Positions 8,154-16,467 of a stretch of 64,000 nt of DNA are shown here, piece by piece. Under the pieces are notes generated by a model. It saw nothing but the letters and a program-made list of their open reading frames with translations. It was not told the DNA's origin and made no database searches. Origin of the DNA: Haliscomenobacter sp040401995 (GTDB lineage: Bacteria; Bacteroidota; Bacteroidia; Chitinophagales; Saprospiraceae); assembly GCA_040401995.1 (NCBI GenBank), contig JBBANM010000005.1, forward strand, positions 1-64,000. The letters are read 5' to 3'. Every line of letters starts with the position of its first letter. The stretch's first letter is position 1. The translations under genes and the position numbers were made by a program.

Positions 8154-9194
8154 ATGAATTGGAATAAAAACAGTTGGTTGCTGATTTCTCTACTGCTCCT
8201 GGTAGCCTGCGAATCCAAGGTACGCAAAGATGTACCCGATGTCTCTAAAATTTCGATCAAACTCGATGTTCGCCGGTTTGAACAAGATCTATTTCGCTTG
8301 GATACCAACAATTTGGAAGTTCCGCTGCAGCAACTAGAAAAAAAATACGGGGAGTTTGCCAATATTTTCTTTAACGTATTGCTCAAATCCCGCGATAAAA
8401 CGATCGCGCCTGTCGGTCATGTTGCCTTTGTGCGGGGTTTTTTAACGCATGCTGCCATCCGAAAGCTCTACGATACCTGTACCACGCTTTATCAGCCCAT
8501 GCCGCAAGTTATTGTCAAAGACTTTGAACAGGCTTTTAAGTACTACAAGTTTTACTTTCCCAAGCGAAAAACGCCAAGTCTCACCACTTTTATTTCCGAA
8601 TACACGGTAGGAAATTTCATTTACGGTAAAAACGATTTGGCCATTGGGCTTGATTTTTTTCTGGGTTTAAAGTACCCCTATCTAAAGTACAACCCGGATA
8701 ACGACAACTTTTCCGCCTACCTGACCCGTAGTTTTTCCAAAGAACACCTGGTGGCTAAAACGCTCATGCCCCTCATCGAAGATGCGGTGGGCGAACCCCG
8801 CGGCAATAGCTTGCTTGATTTGATGGTCAACAATGGCAAAAAATTGTATCTGCTGGATCACTTGCTGCCGTATACACCCGATTCCATAAAATTGGAATTG
8901 CCCAAAAAACAAACCCAGTGGTTGGCAGCTAATGAACGGGAGATCTGGGCTTATTTTTTGCAGCAAAATCTCCTGTACAACACCGAATGGCAACGTATCC
9001 GAAAATACGTGGAATATAGCCCTAGCTCCCCCGGTATGCCCAAAGAGGCGCCCGGTCGCACCGCCAACTTTATGGGTTGGCAAATCGTTAACGCTTTTAT
9101 GAAGCGCAACCCCGGTACGCCAATAGAAGAAATGCTGGCCTCCAAAGATGCCCAGTTGTTTTTAAAAAAATCGCGTTATCAGCCAAAGAAGTGA
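8154..9194 (+). CDS. gldB: gliding motility lipoprotein GldB
   Basis: The 346-residue protein starts with a lipoprotein signal (lipobox LVAC, Cys19). The mature part fits the GldB family: a VRRFEQDLFRLDT segment near residues 39-51, KYGEFANIFFN, and a conserved ISEYTVGNFIYG region. GldB is an envelope lipoprotein needed for gliding in Flavobacterium johnsoniae; its biochemical role is not settled. Many non-gliding Bacteroidota keep it, so motility cannot be inferred from it alone. It stands alone here; gldH is at 39161-39640. Confidence 0.88.
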   Translation: MNWNKNSWLLISLLLLVACESKVRKDVPDVSKISIKLDVRRFEQDLFRLDTNNLEVPLQQLEKKYGEFANIFFNVLLKSRDKTIAPVGHVAFVRGFLTHAAIRKLYDTCTTLYQPMPQVIVKDFEQAFKYYKFYFPKRKTPSLTTFISEYTVGNFIYGKNDLAIGLDFFLGLKYPYLKYNPDNDNFSAYLTRSFSKEHLVAKTLMPLIEDAVGEPRGNSLLDLMVNNGKKLYLLDHLLPYTPDSIKLELPKKQTQWLAANEREIWAYFLQQNLLYNTEWQRIRKYVEYSPSSPGMPKEAPGRTANFMGWQIVNAFMKRNPGTPIEEMLASKDAQLFLKKSRYQPKK

Positions 9195-9369
9195 TAGTGT
9201 TTTGCCCTAGGAACGGGTAAATAATAAATTGACATTTTAGCCGCAGCTATTTTGTTGCCAATTGACTATCTTTTGAGGCGCAATGTGGTGCATTGTAACG
9301 AAAAAGATAGGAAGAGTGGCGGCAAAAGAGCAAGGAGAAAGTGGTAATTTATTGTTCAACCGTTCCTAA

Positions 9370-9414
9370 AAGCTTGTTCAGATTTTGGATCTGAGGCGAA
9401 ATCTGAATAAGCTC
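9370..9414. mobile_element. MITE family A, internally deleted copy
   Basis: A 45-base remnant that keeps both ends of the family found at 23638-23798: AGCTTGTTCAGATTTTGGAT on the left and ATCTGAATAAGCTC on the right, with most of the middle missing. It sits in the 261-base gap before the oxygenase gene at 9456. The sequence TATTTTTG at its right border (9419-9426) resembles a -7 promoter box. Confidence 0.7.
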
Positions 9415-9455
9415 TTAATATTTTTGTAAATTTCGCGCATTAAAAAACAGATCGA

Positions 9456-10409
9456 ATGCTAACCAGAACCATTCCACTTGTTGATTTATCCCAGTTTACC
9501 GAAGGCAATGCCGCTGCCCAGGGCGCTTTTGTAGAAGTATTGGGCGATGCTTTCCACCAAATTGGTTTTGTAGGCGTTGTCAACCACGGCATTAGCAAAA
9601 CATTGATCGATTCGTTTTATGCGGCTTCCAAAGCATTTTTCATGCTGCCCGAAAACGTAAAACGTCAATACGAAATAGCAGGTTTGGCTGGCCAGCGCGG
9701 TTACACTTCTTTTGGTAAAGAACACGCCAAGCAGTCTACGGTGGCTGACTTGAAAGAGTTTTTTCAGATCGGCCAGGAAGTACCCGCCGACGATCCGCTG
9801 AAAGCCAACTATCCTGATAACGTGCAGGTAGCCGAAGCGCCTGATTTTGCGGATTTGGGCATGCAACTGTACCAGGCTTTTGAAGCCACGGGCGCCCATC
9901 TGTTGCGGGCTATTGCCATCCATTTGGGACTGAGTGTTGATTTTTTTGATGAAAAAATCCACCATGGCAACAGCATCTTGCGCTCCATCTATTATCCGCC
10001 GATTTCGCGGGAACCAGCTTCCGCCATTCGCGCCGAGCAACACGAAGACATCAACCTGATCACCTTATTGGTAGGCGCTTCGGCTGGCGGTTTGGAACTG
10101 CTGACCAAAGAAGGGGAATGGCAAGCGGTGGTACCGGAGGAAGACGAGATTGTGATCAATGTAGGGGACATGCTCCAGCGCTTGACCAATAATTATTTGA
10201 AATCCACCACCCACCGGGTAGTGAATCCACCGCGGGAAGAATGGCATTTGCCACGTTTATCGATTCCATTCTTTTTGCATCCGCGTAGTGAAATGGATCT
10301 CAGTTGTTTGCCCAGTTGTGTAAGCGAAGAACAGCCCTTGGCATACACGCCGATTACGGCTGGTGAATACCTCGACGAACGCCTACGGGAAATTGGGTTG
10401 AAAAAATAA
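9456..10409 (+). CDS. 2-oxoglutarate/Fe(II) oxygenase, isopenicillin-N-synthase-like
   Basis: A 317-residue cytoplasmic oxygenase of the isopenicillin N synthase-like superfamily. The N-terminal DIOX_N-type domain covers residues about 5-120 (IGFVGVVNHGI). The catalytic double-stranded beta-helix has the iron ligands His-x-Asp in AEQHEDINLITLL and the distal His in STTHRVVNP, followed by the co-substrate-binding Arg-x-Ser in PRLSIPFF. Substrate unknown; in bacteria such enzymes act on small molecules, and no biosynthetic cluster adjoins. Start ATG at 9456. Confidence 0.85.
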   Translation: MLTRTIPLVDLSQFTEGNAAAQGAFVEVLGDAFHQIGFVGVVNHGISKTLIDSFYAASKAFFMLPENVKRQYEIAGLAGQRGYTSFGKEHAKQSTVADLKEFFQIGQEVPADDPLKANYPDNVQVAEAPDFADLGMQLYQAFEATGAHLLRAIAIHLGLSVDFFDEKIHHGNSILRSIYYPPISREPASAIRAEQHEDINLITLLVGASAGGLELLTKEGEWQAVVPEEDEIVINVGDMLQRLTNNYLKSTTHRVVNPPREEWHLPRLSIPFFLHPRSEMDLSCLPSCVSEEQPLAYTPITAGEYLDERLREIGLKK

Positions 10410-10688
10410 GTAATGGTCGATGCATCAATGAGGCATTTTTGACCATCTCTTTTAAAACTTTAATGGCATTACTCCCTAAACCTTTGTACATTCGGGGAGT
10501 CAATGCATGCGTGTTGGAAAAAGGCGATTGCTCTTTGACAAACTACATTTAACAAGCCCCCCGATTTTTCAGCGAGGATTGTTCGACGCTACAAAATCTG
10601 TTGGGGATAAAAAAATGAGTCCTGTCAGTCAACCGACGATTCTAGCCACGCCCTTAGACGGATGTTTTTTTCATCAATAAATTAAGAC

Positions 10689-10937
10689 ATGGAAAATTTA
10701 TTTTTGTTTGCAATTGGGGGAACAGAGGCCATGTTGGTCTTTTTTGCCGTTTTGTTGCTTTTTGGCGGCAAAAAAATTCCTGAACTAATGCGCGGCATCG
10801 GCAAAGGAATTCGTGAATTCAACGTTGCTCGTTCTACCATCGAATCTGAGCTTCGCGATGGCATGCGGGAAGCAGAACGCCAAGTGCAGCAGCCACAACA
10901 GGCTGGCACTCCACAACAATTGGACGAAAAACAATAG
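10689..10937 (+). CDS. tatA: Sec-independent protein translocase TatA/TatE
   Basis: An 82-residue membrane protein of the twin-arginine translocation pore. One transmembrane helix (residues about 12-26) is followed by the conserved FGGKKIPELMRGIGKGIREF amphipathic helix, then a hydrophilic Gln-rich tail. tatC is not adjacent, as is common in this phylum. A terminator follows directly. The 279-base region upstream shows no other gene. Confidence 0.93.
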   Translation: MENLFLFAIGGTEAMLVFFAVLLLFGGKKIPELMRGIGKGIREFNVARSTIESELRDGMREAERQVQQPQQAGTPQQLDEKQ

Positions 10938-10958
10938 TTGATCGGATCTGGATTCAAC

Positions 10959-10991
10959 AAAAAAGCCGGGTAGTAACTACTCGGCTTTTTT
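10959..10991. terminator. rho-independent terminator after tatA
   Basis: Arms at 10959-10974 and 10976-10991 with one G-U pair, an A-run before and a T-run after. It can serve tatA and, on the other strand, the convergent DUF937 gene. Confidence 0.85.
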
Positions 10992-11013
10992 GTTTTTTAG
11001 GCTAATTGAATGA

Positions 11014-11637
11014 CTACTTCTTGCCAAATAATCCGCCCAGCAAATTGCTACCCAAACCGCCGATTAGGTCATCAGTGATGTTGCCATCATTGTTTTTATC
11101 CAAGAAACCTGTAATCATCTGCAATGCAGGATTACTTTGTGCTTGTTGCTGATTGCCTTGTAGCAAGTTGGTAATGCCGCCGATGTCCAATCCGCCGGTA
11201 TTTTTTGCTTTGCCAAGCGCGCCCAATACTACCGGCGCTAGGATCATCAGCAAATTACCCGTTTTGCCGCTATCCAATCCCGCCATTTTACTGATCATGG
11301 AAACAACGCCATTCTGATTGCCGCCAAGTAGGCTCTCTACAATACCGCCGCCGCTTTGCATCAAACTGCCGCCTGGTTGGCCGCCGCCAGTTACTGCGCC
11401 GATGAGGTTGTCAAAAATACTACCGTTGTGGTCTGTATCCAGCATACTGAGCAAGCTGCTGGCGCCTGCTGGAGTAGCAGCAGTTTGTGCTGCTGCACCG
11501 GAAAGGGCAGTAACAATTCCGTGTGCTGCTGCACGGGTTTGATCGCGGTCAGCGCCGCCAATTTGCTCGCTTAGATTATCGATGAAGTTGTCATCGCCCA
11601 AGTTTTCGTGCAGTAGATCTAGCATTTGGTTTGCCAT
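11014..11637 (-). CDS. DUF937 family protein with calcium-loop-like repeats
   Basis: A 207-residue protein rich in Gly, Ala, Asn and Gln. The N-terminal part (LLHENLGDDNFIDNLSEQIG) and the Gly-rich middle fit the DUF937 family. Two aspartate-rich loops resemble EF-hand or dockerin calcium sites: DTDHNGSIFDNL near residue 80 and DKNNDGNITDDL near residue 183. No signal peptide. Function unknown; calcium binding is inferred. The ATG at 11637 is chosen because residues before it are not family-like. The product ends LLGGLFGKK. Confidence 0.75.
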   Translation of the reverse strand: MANQMLDLLHENLGDDNFIDNLSEQIGGADRDQTRAAAHGIVTALSGAAAQTAATPAGASSLLSMLDTDHNGSIFDNLIGAVTGGGQPGGSLMQSGGGIVESLLGGNQNGVVSMISKMAGLDSGKTGNLLMILAPVVLGALGKAKNTGGLDIGGITNLLQGNQQQAQSNPALQMITGFLDKNNDGNITDDLIGGLGSNLLGGLFGKK

Positions 11638-11687
11638 GGTGGTTATTTTTTTTCGAAAGATAAACAATGTCAAAATAAAAAATAAAA

Positions 11688-11724
11688 AAAGGGAAAGTGA
11701 AGTACCATTCTTCTCTTTCCCTTT
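11688..11724 (-). terminator. terminator copy in duplicated segment
   Basis: Arms 11688-11702 and 11710-11724 with one mismatch, followed on the minus strand by a long T-rich run. It is nearly identical to the terminator at 13274-13310 behind the intact transglycosylase gene and belongs to the same duplication. Confidence 0.75.
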
Positions 11725-11877
11725 ACATTGCCTAAGCTATGCTACCTAGAATTTTCTTATTCTTAGTTTCGTTCCAGGTTTAAGGGTGCGAGAAGCGACT
11801 ATACTGCTGTTTAGACGCAAAATCTCATCGATGGATACACCTGGAATTTTGATGGCAATATCAAAAAGTGTTTGTAG

Positions 11878-11982
11878 CCATACTACTGGACATTTTAAAT
11901 TTTTGGCGAGCTGTAAACCTTCCAGGTCTTGGAGACCTGGAAGGTTTTGCAACCCCTCAACAGAAAATGTCCAGTAGTATGG
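11878..11982. mobile_element. MITE-like 105-base insertion
   Basis: Perfect 19-base terminal inverted repeats CCATACTACTGGACATTTT at 11878-11896 and 11964-11982. The intact parent gene shows the uninterrupted site, so this is a real insertion. The bases TTTGT occur on both sides (11871-11875 and 11983-11987) but once in the parent, suggesting a 5- or 6-base target duplication. It has no coding capacity. Its centre carries the 15-3-15 palindrome. Confidence 0.8.
11915..11947. repeat. 15-3-15 palindromic repeat, copy 2
   Basis: Same arms as 6286-6318 (AAACCTTCCAGGTCT and its complement), here with loop TGG, nested in the middle of the MITE-like insertion. Confidence 0.8.
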
Positions 11983-12208
11983 TTTGTGGTTTATTCACGA
12001 CGTAGGTGACGTAAGCATCTTCTTTCACCAAGTTTTTTTCCATCCTCAGCAGGTTTAATGGCGAGTTCGGCGATCACAATTGAGGTGATATTGCCAGCCT
12101 GTCTTTTCACACGATCAATTCGAGTCCTTATATTAGGTTCTTTTTCTCTGATTAACAGGCTGATTGGTCAATTTCCTGGGAGATCCTAACTCCAATTACC
12201 AGGCCATC

Positions 12209-13102
12209 TCATTCTATTTTCACAAACCTAAATACCCCGCTACTCGCCCCGTTCTTAATCAGTACGCCCATGATTAAGCCACTCGGAAGATCCTGAATGT
12301 CGATTTCCGTGCCCCGCAAAGTTTTGCTGGCTAGAAAAGCGCCTGTGGCGTTGTAAAATCGTACTGTGCTCCCGTCCGCTGGCGGCGCAGTGTCTAAGCG
12401 GATGCTGCTGTTGGCCGGATTAGGAAAGACTTGGAGCGCAGGGATATTTTTAAAGGGGAGGTCTTGGGTGCTGACGAGTTCATTGTATATACGGCATAAT
12501 AAAACATAATCCTTATCGGAATTAGGCCACAGGGCTAAGTCTGTTTTTTGAAAAATTAGCGTATCTTTTTTACCCCTAGAAGTCAAATTTTGAGCGTCAA
12601 GATTAAATTTAGTACTGTCTTTATTACTAGTAAGTGAAGGACCTAAAAGAAAAGCTCCAGCCGTATATCCTCCATTAGTTATTAAGGCATTCCAAGCTAT
12701 TTTTAATGGAAAATTGGTTACTCTACATTTAAAAACAATGAACTCATCAAAGTAAGAGAGACATTCATACCTTATTGGTTGATCATCTGATTTAGGTTGG
12801 TAAAAAAAAATCCTCTTCGAAAAATTGGCTTTGTATGTAAGTGCACGAGAGTAAAAGTCTTGCTTGATTTTTGTTCCAATTACCTTAAATTTTAAGCTAT
12901 CAGGAAAAGCATCACTAATCTTTATTTCTCCCAAAGCTGCATTGAGTGAAGTATCACAAGCCAACGAACTCCCCCCCACCAAAATCGTATCCTGAAAACC
13001 TCTAGCGTCCTTAAAAAGGAATTTGGCCTTAAGAAAAGTAGTTTGAGCATTCAAAACGGTTTGGTTAATAATCAAAAGCGTAAAGATTATCCATTTTTTC
13101 AT
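12209..13102 (-). CDS. secreted protein with T9SS type A sorting domain
   Basis: A 297-residue protein with a signal peptide (residues 1-19, ending LNAQ) and a C-terminal sorting domain (about 224-297): LQVFPNPANSSIRL, then VRFYNATGAF and LPSGLIMGVLI, ending in FRFVKIE. Such domains direct export by the type IX secretion system and are cleaved or anchored at the surface. The middle (20-220) is beta-rich and unrecognised. It is AT-rich relative to neighbours and lies between the intact transglycosylase gene and the duplicated fragment of that gene, which suggests that it arrived with, or by, the duplication. Confidence 0.75.
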   Translation of the reverse strand: MKKWIIFTLLIINQTVLNAQTTFLKAKFLFKDARGFQDTILVGGSSLACDTSLNAALGEIKISDAFPDSLKFKVIGTKIKQDFYSRALTYKANFSKRIFFYQPKSDDQPIRYECLSYFDEFIVFKCRVTNFPLKIAWNALITNGGYTAGAFLLGPSLTSNKDSTKFNLDAQNLTSRGKKDTLIFQKTDLALWPNSDKDYVLLCRIYNELVSTQDLPFKNIPALQVFPNPANSSIRLDTAPPADGSTVRFYNATGAFLASKTLRGTEIDIQDLPSGLIMGVLIKNGASSGVFRFVKIE

Positions 13103-13273
13103 GGCTCCAAGATTAAATAGGATCGCCCTGCAGTAATTTTTTTCATAATAGCGGTTGTTTAGTTTGTGAACCTTAATTTGTCCCTATTTGCTGCAACATA
13201 AAAGTCCGCTAAACAGGTTTAACATTGGTTTGTCTATTTTTTGTCATTAGATTTTTTTTTACAAAAAATAAAA

Positions 13274-13310
13274 AAAGGGAAAGCGAAGTACCATTCTTCT
13301 CTTTCCCTTT
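13274..13310 (-). terminator. terminator of the mltD-type gene
   Basis: Arms 13274-13288 and 13296-13310 with one mismatch, then a T-rich run on the minus strand, 24 bases after the stop codon at 13334. Confidence 0.8.
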
Positions 13311-13333
13311 ACATTGACAAGGATATAGGATAA

Positions 13334-14764
13334 CTAGAATTTTCTTATTCTGAGTTTGGTTCCAGGTTTAAGGGTGCGCGAAGCGACTATATTGCCGTTT
13401 AGACGCAAAATTTCATCGATGGATACACCTGGAATTTTAATAGCAATATCAAAAAGCGTTTGTGGTTTATCCACGACGTAAGTGACGTAAGCATCTTCTT
13501 TCACCAAGTTCTTTTTCCCATCCTCAGCAGGGTGAGATTTGGAATTAACGCTATTGCGAACCATTACCGGCAAAGAAGCCACCGGCGCTAGCAATAGGCT
13601 CTGATGCGACAAACTCATGTCGCGGCGATGCAAAATGACGATTTCCTGGCCGATGGTCAATTCGCTACCATTGAGGTTGTTCCAGTTCTTGATTTGATCG
13701 GTAGTACAATTGAACAATTGCGCCAGCACTTCCAAGGTTTCGCCCATTTTCACTACATAAGTAGTACGAACAAGCTCGTTATTGTAGTTGTCTTTGAATT
13801 TAGGCGCGGCAACCGGCGCGGCCATTACTTCCAAGCGGTTTTCAAAATCGGGGCGCTGCGCCACCAAATACGCTTTCACTTTTTCCATTACCCGAGTTGG
13901 CAACGTCAAGTAATAGCCTTTGGGGTTTTCAGGGATGATTGACTTTGAAAAAGCAGGATTCAAATATTCAATTGTAGCAAGTGGTAGTTCGGTGAGCTGC
14001 ACGATTTTTTCAAAACTCAAATCTTGAAAAACCAGAATCGATGAGGTTTGTACTACGTCAACCTCTGGTGTTTTAGGATATAGGTCGTGTTTGTCGTAAT
14101 GTTCTATCAAATAGCAAGCGGCGATATAAGCCGGTACGTAGTTGGCTGTTTCGCGGGGTAGGTACTGGCGAATCGCCCAGTAGCTAGTGCTGCGACCGCG
14201 TTTTACGGCGCGACTTACCCGTCCACTACCGCTGTTGTAAGCAGCAATGGCCAATTCCCAATTGTTAAATTGCCGGTAAAGCTGCCGAAGGTAGGTAGCA
14301 GCGGCATCAGAAGCACGGTGTGGATCGCGGCGCTCGTCTACATATTGATCGATATGAAGCCCCAATTCGCGGGCAGTGGGCGCCATAAATTGCCATAGGC
14401 CAACCGCCCCAGCATGCGAGACTGCGCGTGGCTGCAATGCGGATTCTACTACGGCTAAAACTTTGAGTTGGTGGGGGATTTCTTTTTGCTTGAGCGCTTC
14501 TTCAAAGAGGGGGAAGTAAACGGCTTGGCGACCCAACAGGTCTTCGGAAACTTCTCTACGCCGTTGGGTGTAGGTATTAAGGTAGCTTTTTACAACAGGA
14601 TCGTAACGCGGCTTTACGATTGGGTTTTCCATGGCATCAAGTCGGCGAATGATCGCTTCTTCTTCTGTTTCTGGAATGGTTGTATTGCAAAAAAGAGCAA
14701 ACGGAAATAGTAGCATAAATACCAGCATTGCCAGTATTTCAGCCTTGTTTTTTGACGAATCCAT
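13334..14764 (-). CDS. mltD: membrane-bound lytic murein transglycosylase with two LysM domains
   Basis: Cleaves glycan strands of peptidoglycan in the periplasm, leaving 1,6-anhydro ends. The 476-residue protein has an N-terminal signal or anchor (about 9-27), a family-1 SLT domain with catalytic Glu107 (VVESALQ), GAVGLWQFMAPTARELGL (119-136) and AYNSGSGRV (175-183), then two LysM modules that bind glycan (about 334-377 and 428-474). The architecture is that of MltD; the symbol is given by that likeness. The 3' end of the gene is duplicated downstream at about 11676-12053, and a T9SS cargo gene lies between the copies. Confidence 0.85.
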   Translation of the reverse strand: MDSSKNKAEILAMLVFMLLFPFALFCNTTIPETEEEAIIRRLDAMENPIVKPRYDPVVKSYLNTYTQRRREVSEDLLGRQAVYFPLFEEALKQKEIPHQLKVLAVVESALQPRAVSHAGAVGLWQFMAPTARELGLHIDQYVDERRDPHRASDAAATYLRQLYRQFNNWELAIAAYNSGSGRVSRAVKRGRSTSYWAIRQYLPRETANYVPAYIAACYLIEHYDKHDLYPKTPEVDVVQTSSILVFQDLSFEKIVQLTELPLATIEYLNPAFSKSIIPENPKGYYLTLPTRVMEKVKAYLVAQRPDFENRLEVMAAPVAAPKFKDNYNNELVRTTYVVKMGETLEVLAQLFNCTTDQIKNWNNLNGSELTIGQEIVILHRRDMSLSHQSLLLAPVASLPVMVRNSVNSKSHPAEDGKKNLVKEDAYVTYVVDKPQTLFDIAIKIPGVSIDEILRLNGNIVASRTLKPGTKLRIRKF

Positions 14765-14837
14765 ATTAAAAAATATTGGTCAGATTGTAAAGATAGGAAA
14801 TACTTTCATAAATCCAACCTTCTGGGGGTGGGTTCTA

Positions 14838-15044
14838 AGAGTGTGTTTGGATTTTTAGTTCGCTGGCGTAGTGAGTCAAAATTCGCACCACCGAGGCGTG
14901 AAAAACGTGGTACATCCCGACAAAGTCGGGAGAATGTATCCCGACTTTGTCGAGGACAGGTCAGCGCTACATGAGTATTTTCGCAACGAAGTTGGGGTGA
15001 ATTTTGGCCATTTGTAGCGCGAATAAAAAATCCAAACACACTCT
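14838..15044. mobile_element. MITE family B, copy 1
   Basis: A 207-base non-coding element with terminal inverted repeats AGAGTGTGTTTGGATTTTT (left) and its complement (right). TAA flanks it at 14836-14838 and 15044-15046. It is about 180 bases similar to 39656-39838, in opposite orientation, but has about 24 extra bases that duplicate an internal CCCGACAAAGTCGGG motif. It ends 4 bases from the gatA stop codon and so forms that gene's 3' flank. Confidence 0.82.
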
Positions 15045-15048
15045 AAAC

Positions 15049-16467
15049 CTACACCATTTTCGCAAAACTCAACAATTCTGCTTCTTTGAATTTCCCCGCC
15101 AACAGTTGCAAGCCAATCGGTAAACCATTGGAATGGTCGCCTACCGGGAAGGCAAGCCCCGGTATTCCCGCCATATTGGCTTGTACCGTAAAGATATCCG
15201 CCAAATACATGGCGATGGGATCTTCCAAACTTTCACCCAGATTCCAGGCCGTAGTTGGCGCTGCGGGCATCAGCAAAAAGTCGTAAGCGGCAAAAATCTC
15301 AGTGGTGCGCTCTTGGATTAAACGGCGTACTTGCTGGGCCTTGGAGTAATAGGCATCGTAATAACCCGAGCTCAATACAAACGCGCCGAGCATGATGCGG
15401 CGTTTTACTTCTTTACCAAAGCCTTCGGTGCGCGATTTCTTGTAGGTCTCTTCCAAGGTAGTGGCATTCGGACTGCGGTAGCCAAAACGGATGCCGTCGT
15501 AGCGTGCCAGGTTGGAGGATGCTTCAGCGGTGGTGAGTACGTAATAAGCGGGAATCATGTACTCCAACAAGTCGAAGGAAACCGCTTCCACCGTATGGCC
15601 TTCACTCCGCCATTTTTCGATAATGGTGTTGCAAGCCGCCTTGATCTCGGGATCCAGACTGGGGTGATTAACAGCAGTATCAAAATAGGCAATCCGTACC
15701 TTGCCCGTGGGGGCAGGCGTCTGGGTGTACGCAGGCACGGGACTTTGACTGGCCGAGGAATCATACCCATCAGGACCAGCTGCGATCTCCAATACCAAAG
15801 CTATATCATCAATGCTGTGCGCTAAAATTCCGATCTGATCAAATGATGAACCATAAGCCAACAATCCATGTCGAGAAATACGGCCATAGGTGGGTTTGAA
15901 TCCATAAATGCCGCAAAAAGCAGCGGGTTGACGCACCGAACCACCGGTATCGGAGCCAAGGGCAACCAAACAGGTATCGGCTTGCACGGCTACCGCAGCG
16001 CCGCCGGAAGATCCGCCAGGTACTTTGCTGGGATCGGCGGCATTGCGGGTAGGACCGTAGATGGAAGTTTCGTTGGTAGATCCCATCGCAAACTCATCGC
16101 AATTGGTGCGCCCAATGATGATGGCATCTTCGGCCAGCAAGCGCTCAACGGCTGTTGCCGAAAAAAGCGAGTGAAAGCCTTCCAATATTTTTGAACCCGC
16201 CGTTACTTGGTGGTCTTGATAGCAAATGACGTCTTTGATGGAAATGACCAAGCCGTACAAACGCCCCACAGAATGGGGGTCTTGGGCGTATTTTGTGTCC
16301 AAAACTTGCGCGCGCTCCAAGGCTTCCGCTGCAAAAACTTCGGGGTAAATATTGAGGTTTTGGGTAGCGTTGATCTGCTCCAAATAATAAGTCACCAAAC
16401 TGGCCAAAGTCTCTTGACCGGCATGAATGGCGGTTTTTACTTCCGCTAACGAACGATATCGGCTCAT
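15049..16467 (-). CDS. gatA: aspartyl/glutamyl-tRNA amidotransferase subunit A
   Basis: The amidase subunit of GatCAB, which releases ammonia from glutamine to convert Glu-tRNA(Gln) or Asp-tRNA(Asn) to the amide form. The 472 residues show the amidase signature: SIKDVICY with catalytic Lys, GGSSGGAAVAV and SDTGGSVRQPA with the cis-Ser and nucleophile Ser. gatB and gatC are not nearby, as is usual in this phylum. The start ATG overlaps the hisS stop (ATGA), so the two are translationally coupled. Confidence 0.95.
   Translation of the reverse strand: MSRYRSLAEVKTAIHAGQETLASLVTYYLEQINATQNLNIYPEVFAAEALERAQVLDTKYAQDPHSVGRLYGLVISIKDVICYQDHQVTAGSKILEGFHSLFSATAVERLLAEDAIIIGRTNCDEFAMGSTNETSIYGPTRNAADPSKVPGGSSGGAAVAVQADTCLVALGSDTGGSVRQPAAFCGIYGFKPTYGRISRHGLLAYGSSFDQIGILAHSIDDIALVLEIAAGPDGYDSSASQSPVPAYTQTPAPTGKVRIAYFDTAVNHPSLDPEIKAACNTIIEKWRSEGHTVEAVSFDLLEYMIPAYYVLTTAEASSNLARYDGIRFGYRSPNATTLEETYKKSRTEGFGKEVKRRIMLGAFVLSSGYYDAYYSKAQQVRRLIQERTTEIFAAYDFLLMPAAPTTAWNLGESLEDPIAMYLADIFTVQANMAGIPGLAFPVGDHSNGLPIGLQLLAGKFKEAELLSFAKMV

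Larger units (their letters stand above)
11746..12053 (-). pseudogene. truncated 3' end of an mltD-type transglycosylase gene
   Basis: The last 40 codons of the intact gene at 13334-14764 (second LysM domain) are repeated here with two amino-acid changes, then interrupted by the insertion at 11878-11982, after which homology continues to about 12053 with small deletions that break the frame. No start and no catalytic domain remain. It lies between the DUF937 gene and the T9SS gene. Confidence 0.85.

Noticed and set aside
11746..11952. a 68-residue LysM gene
   Set aside because: Its N-terminal part is coded by the MITE-like insertion, so the frame is an accident of the insertion into the truncated copy.
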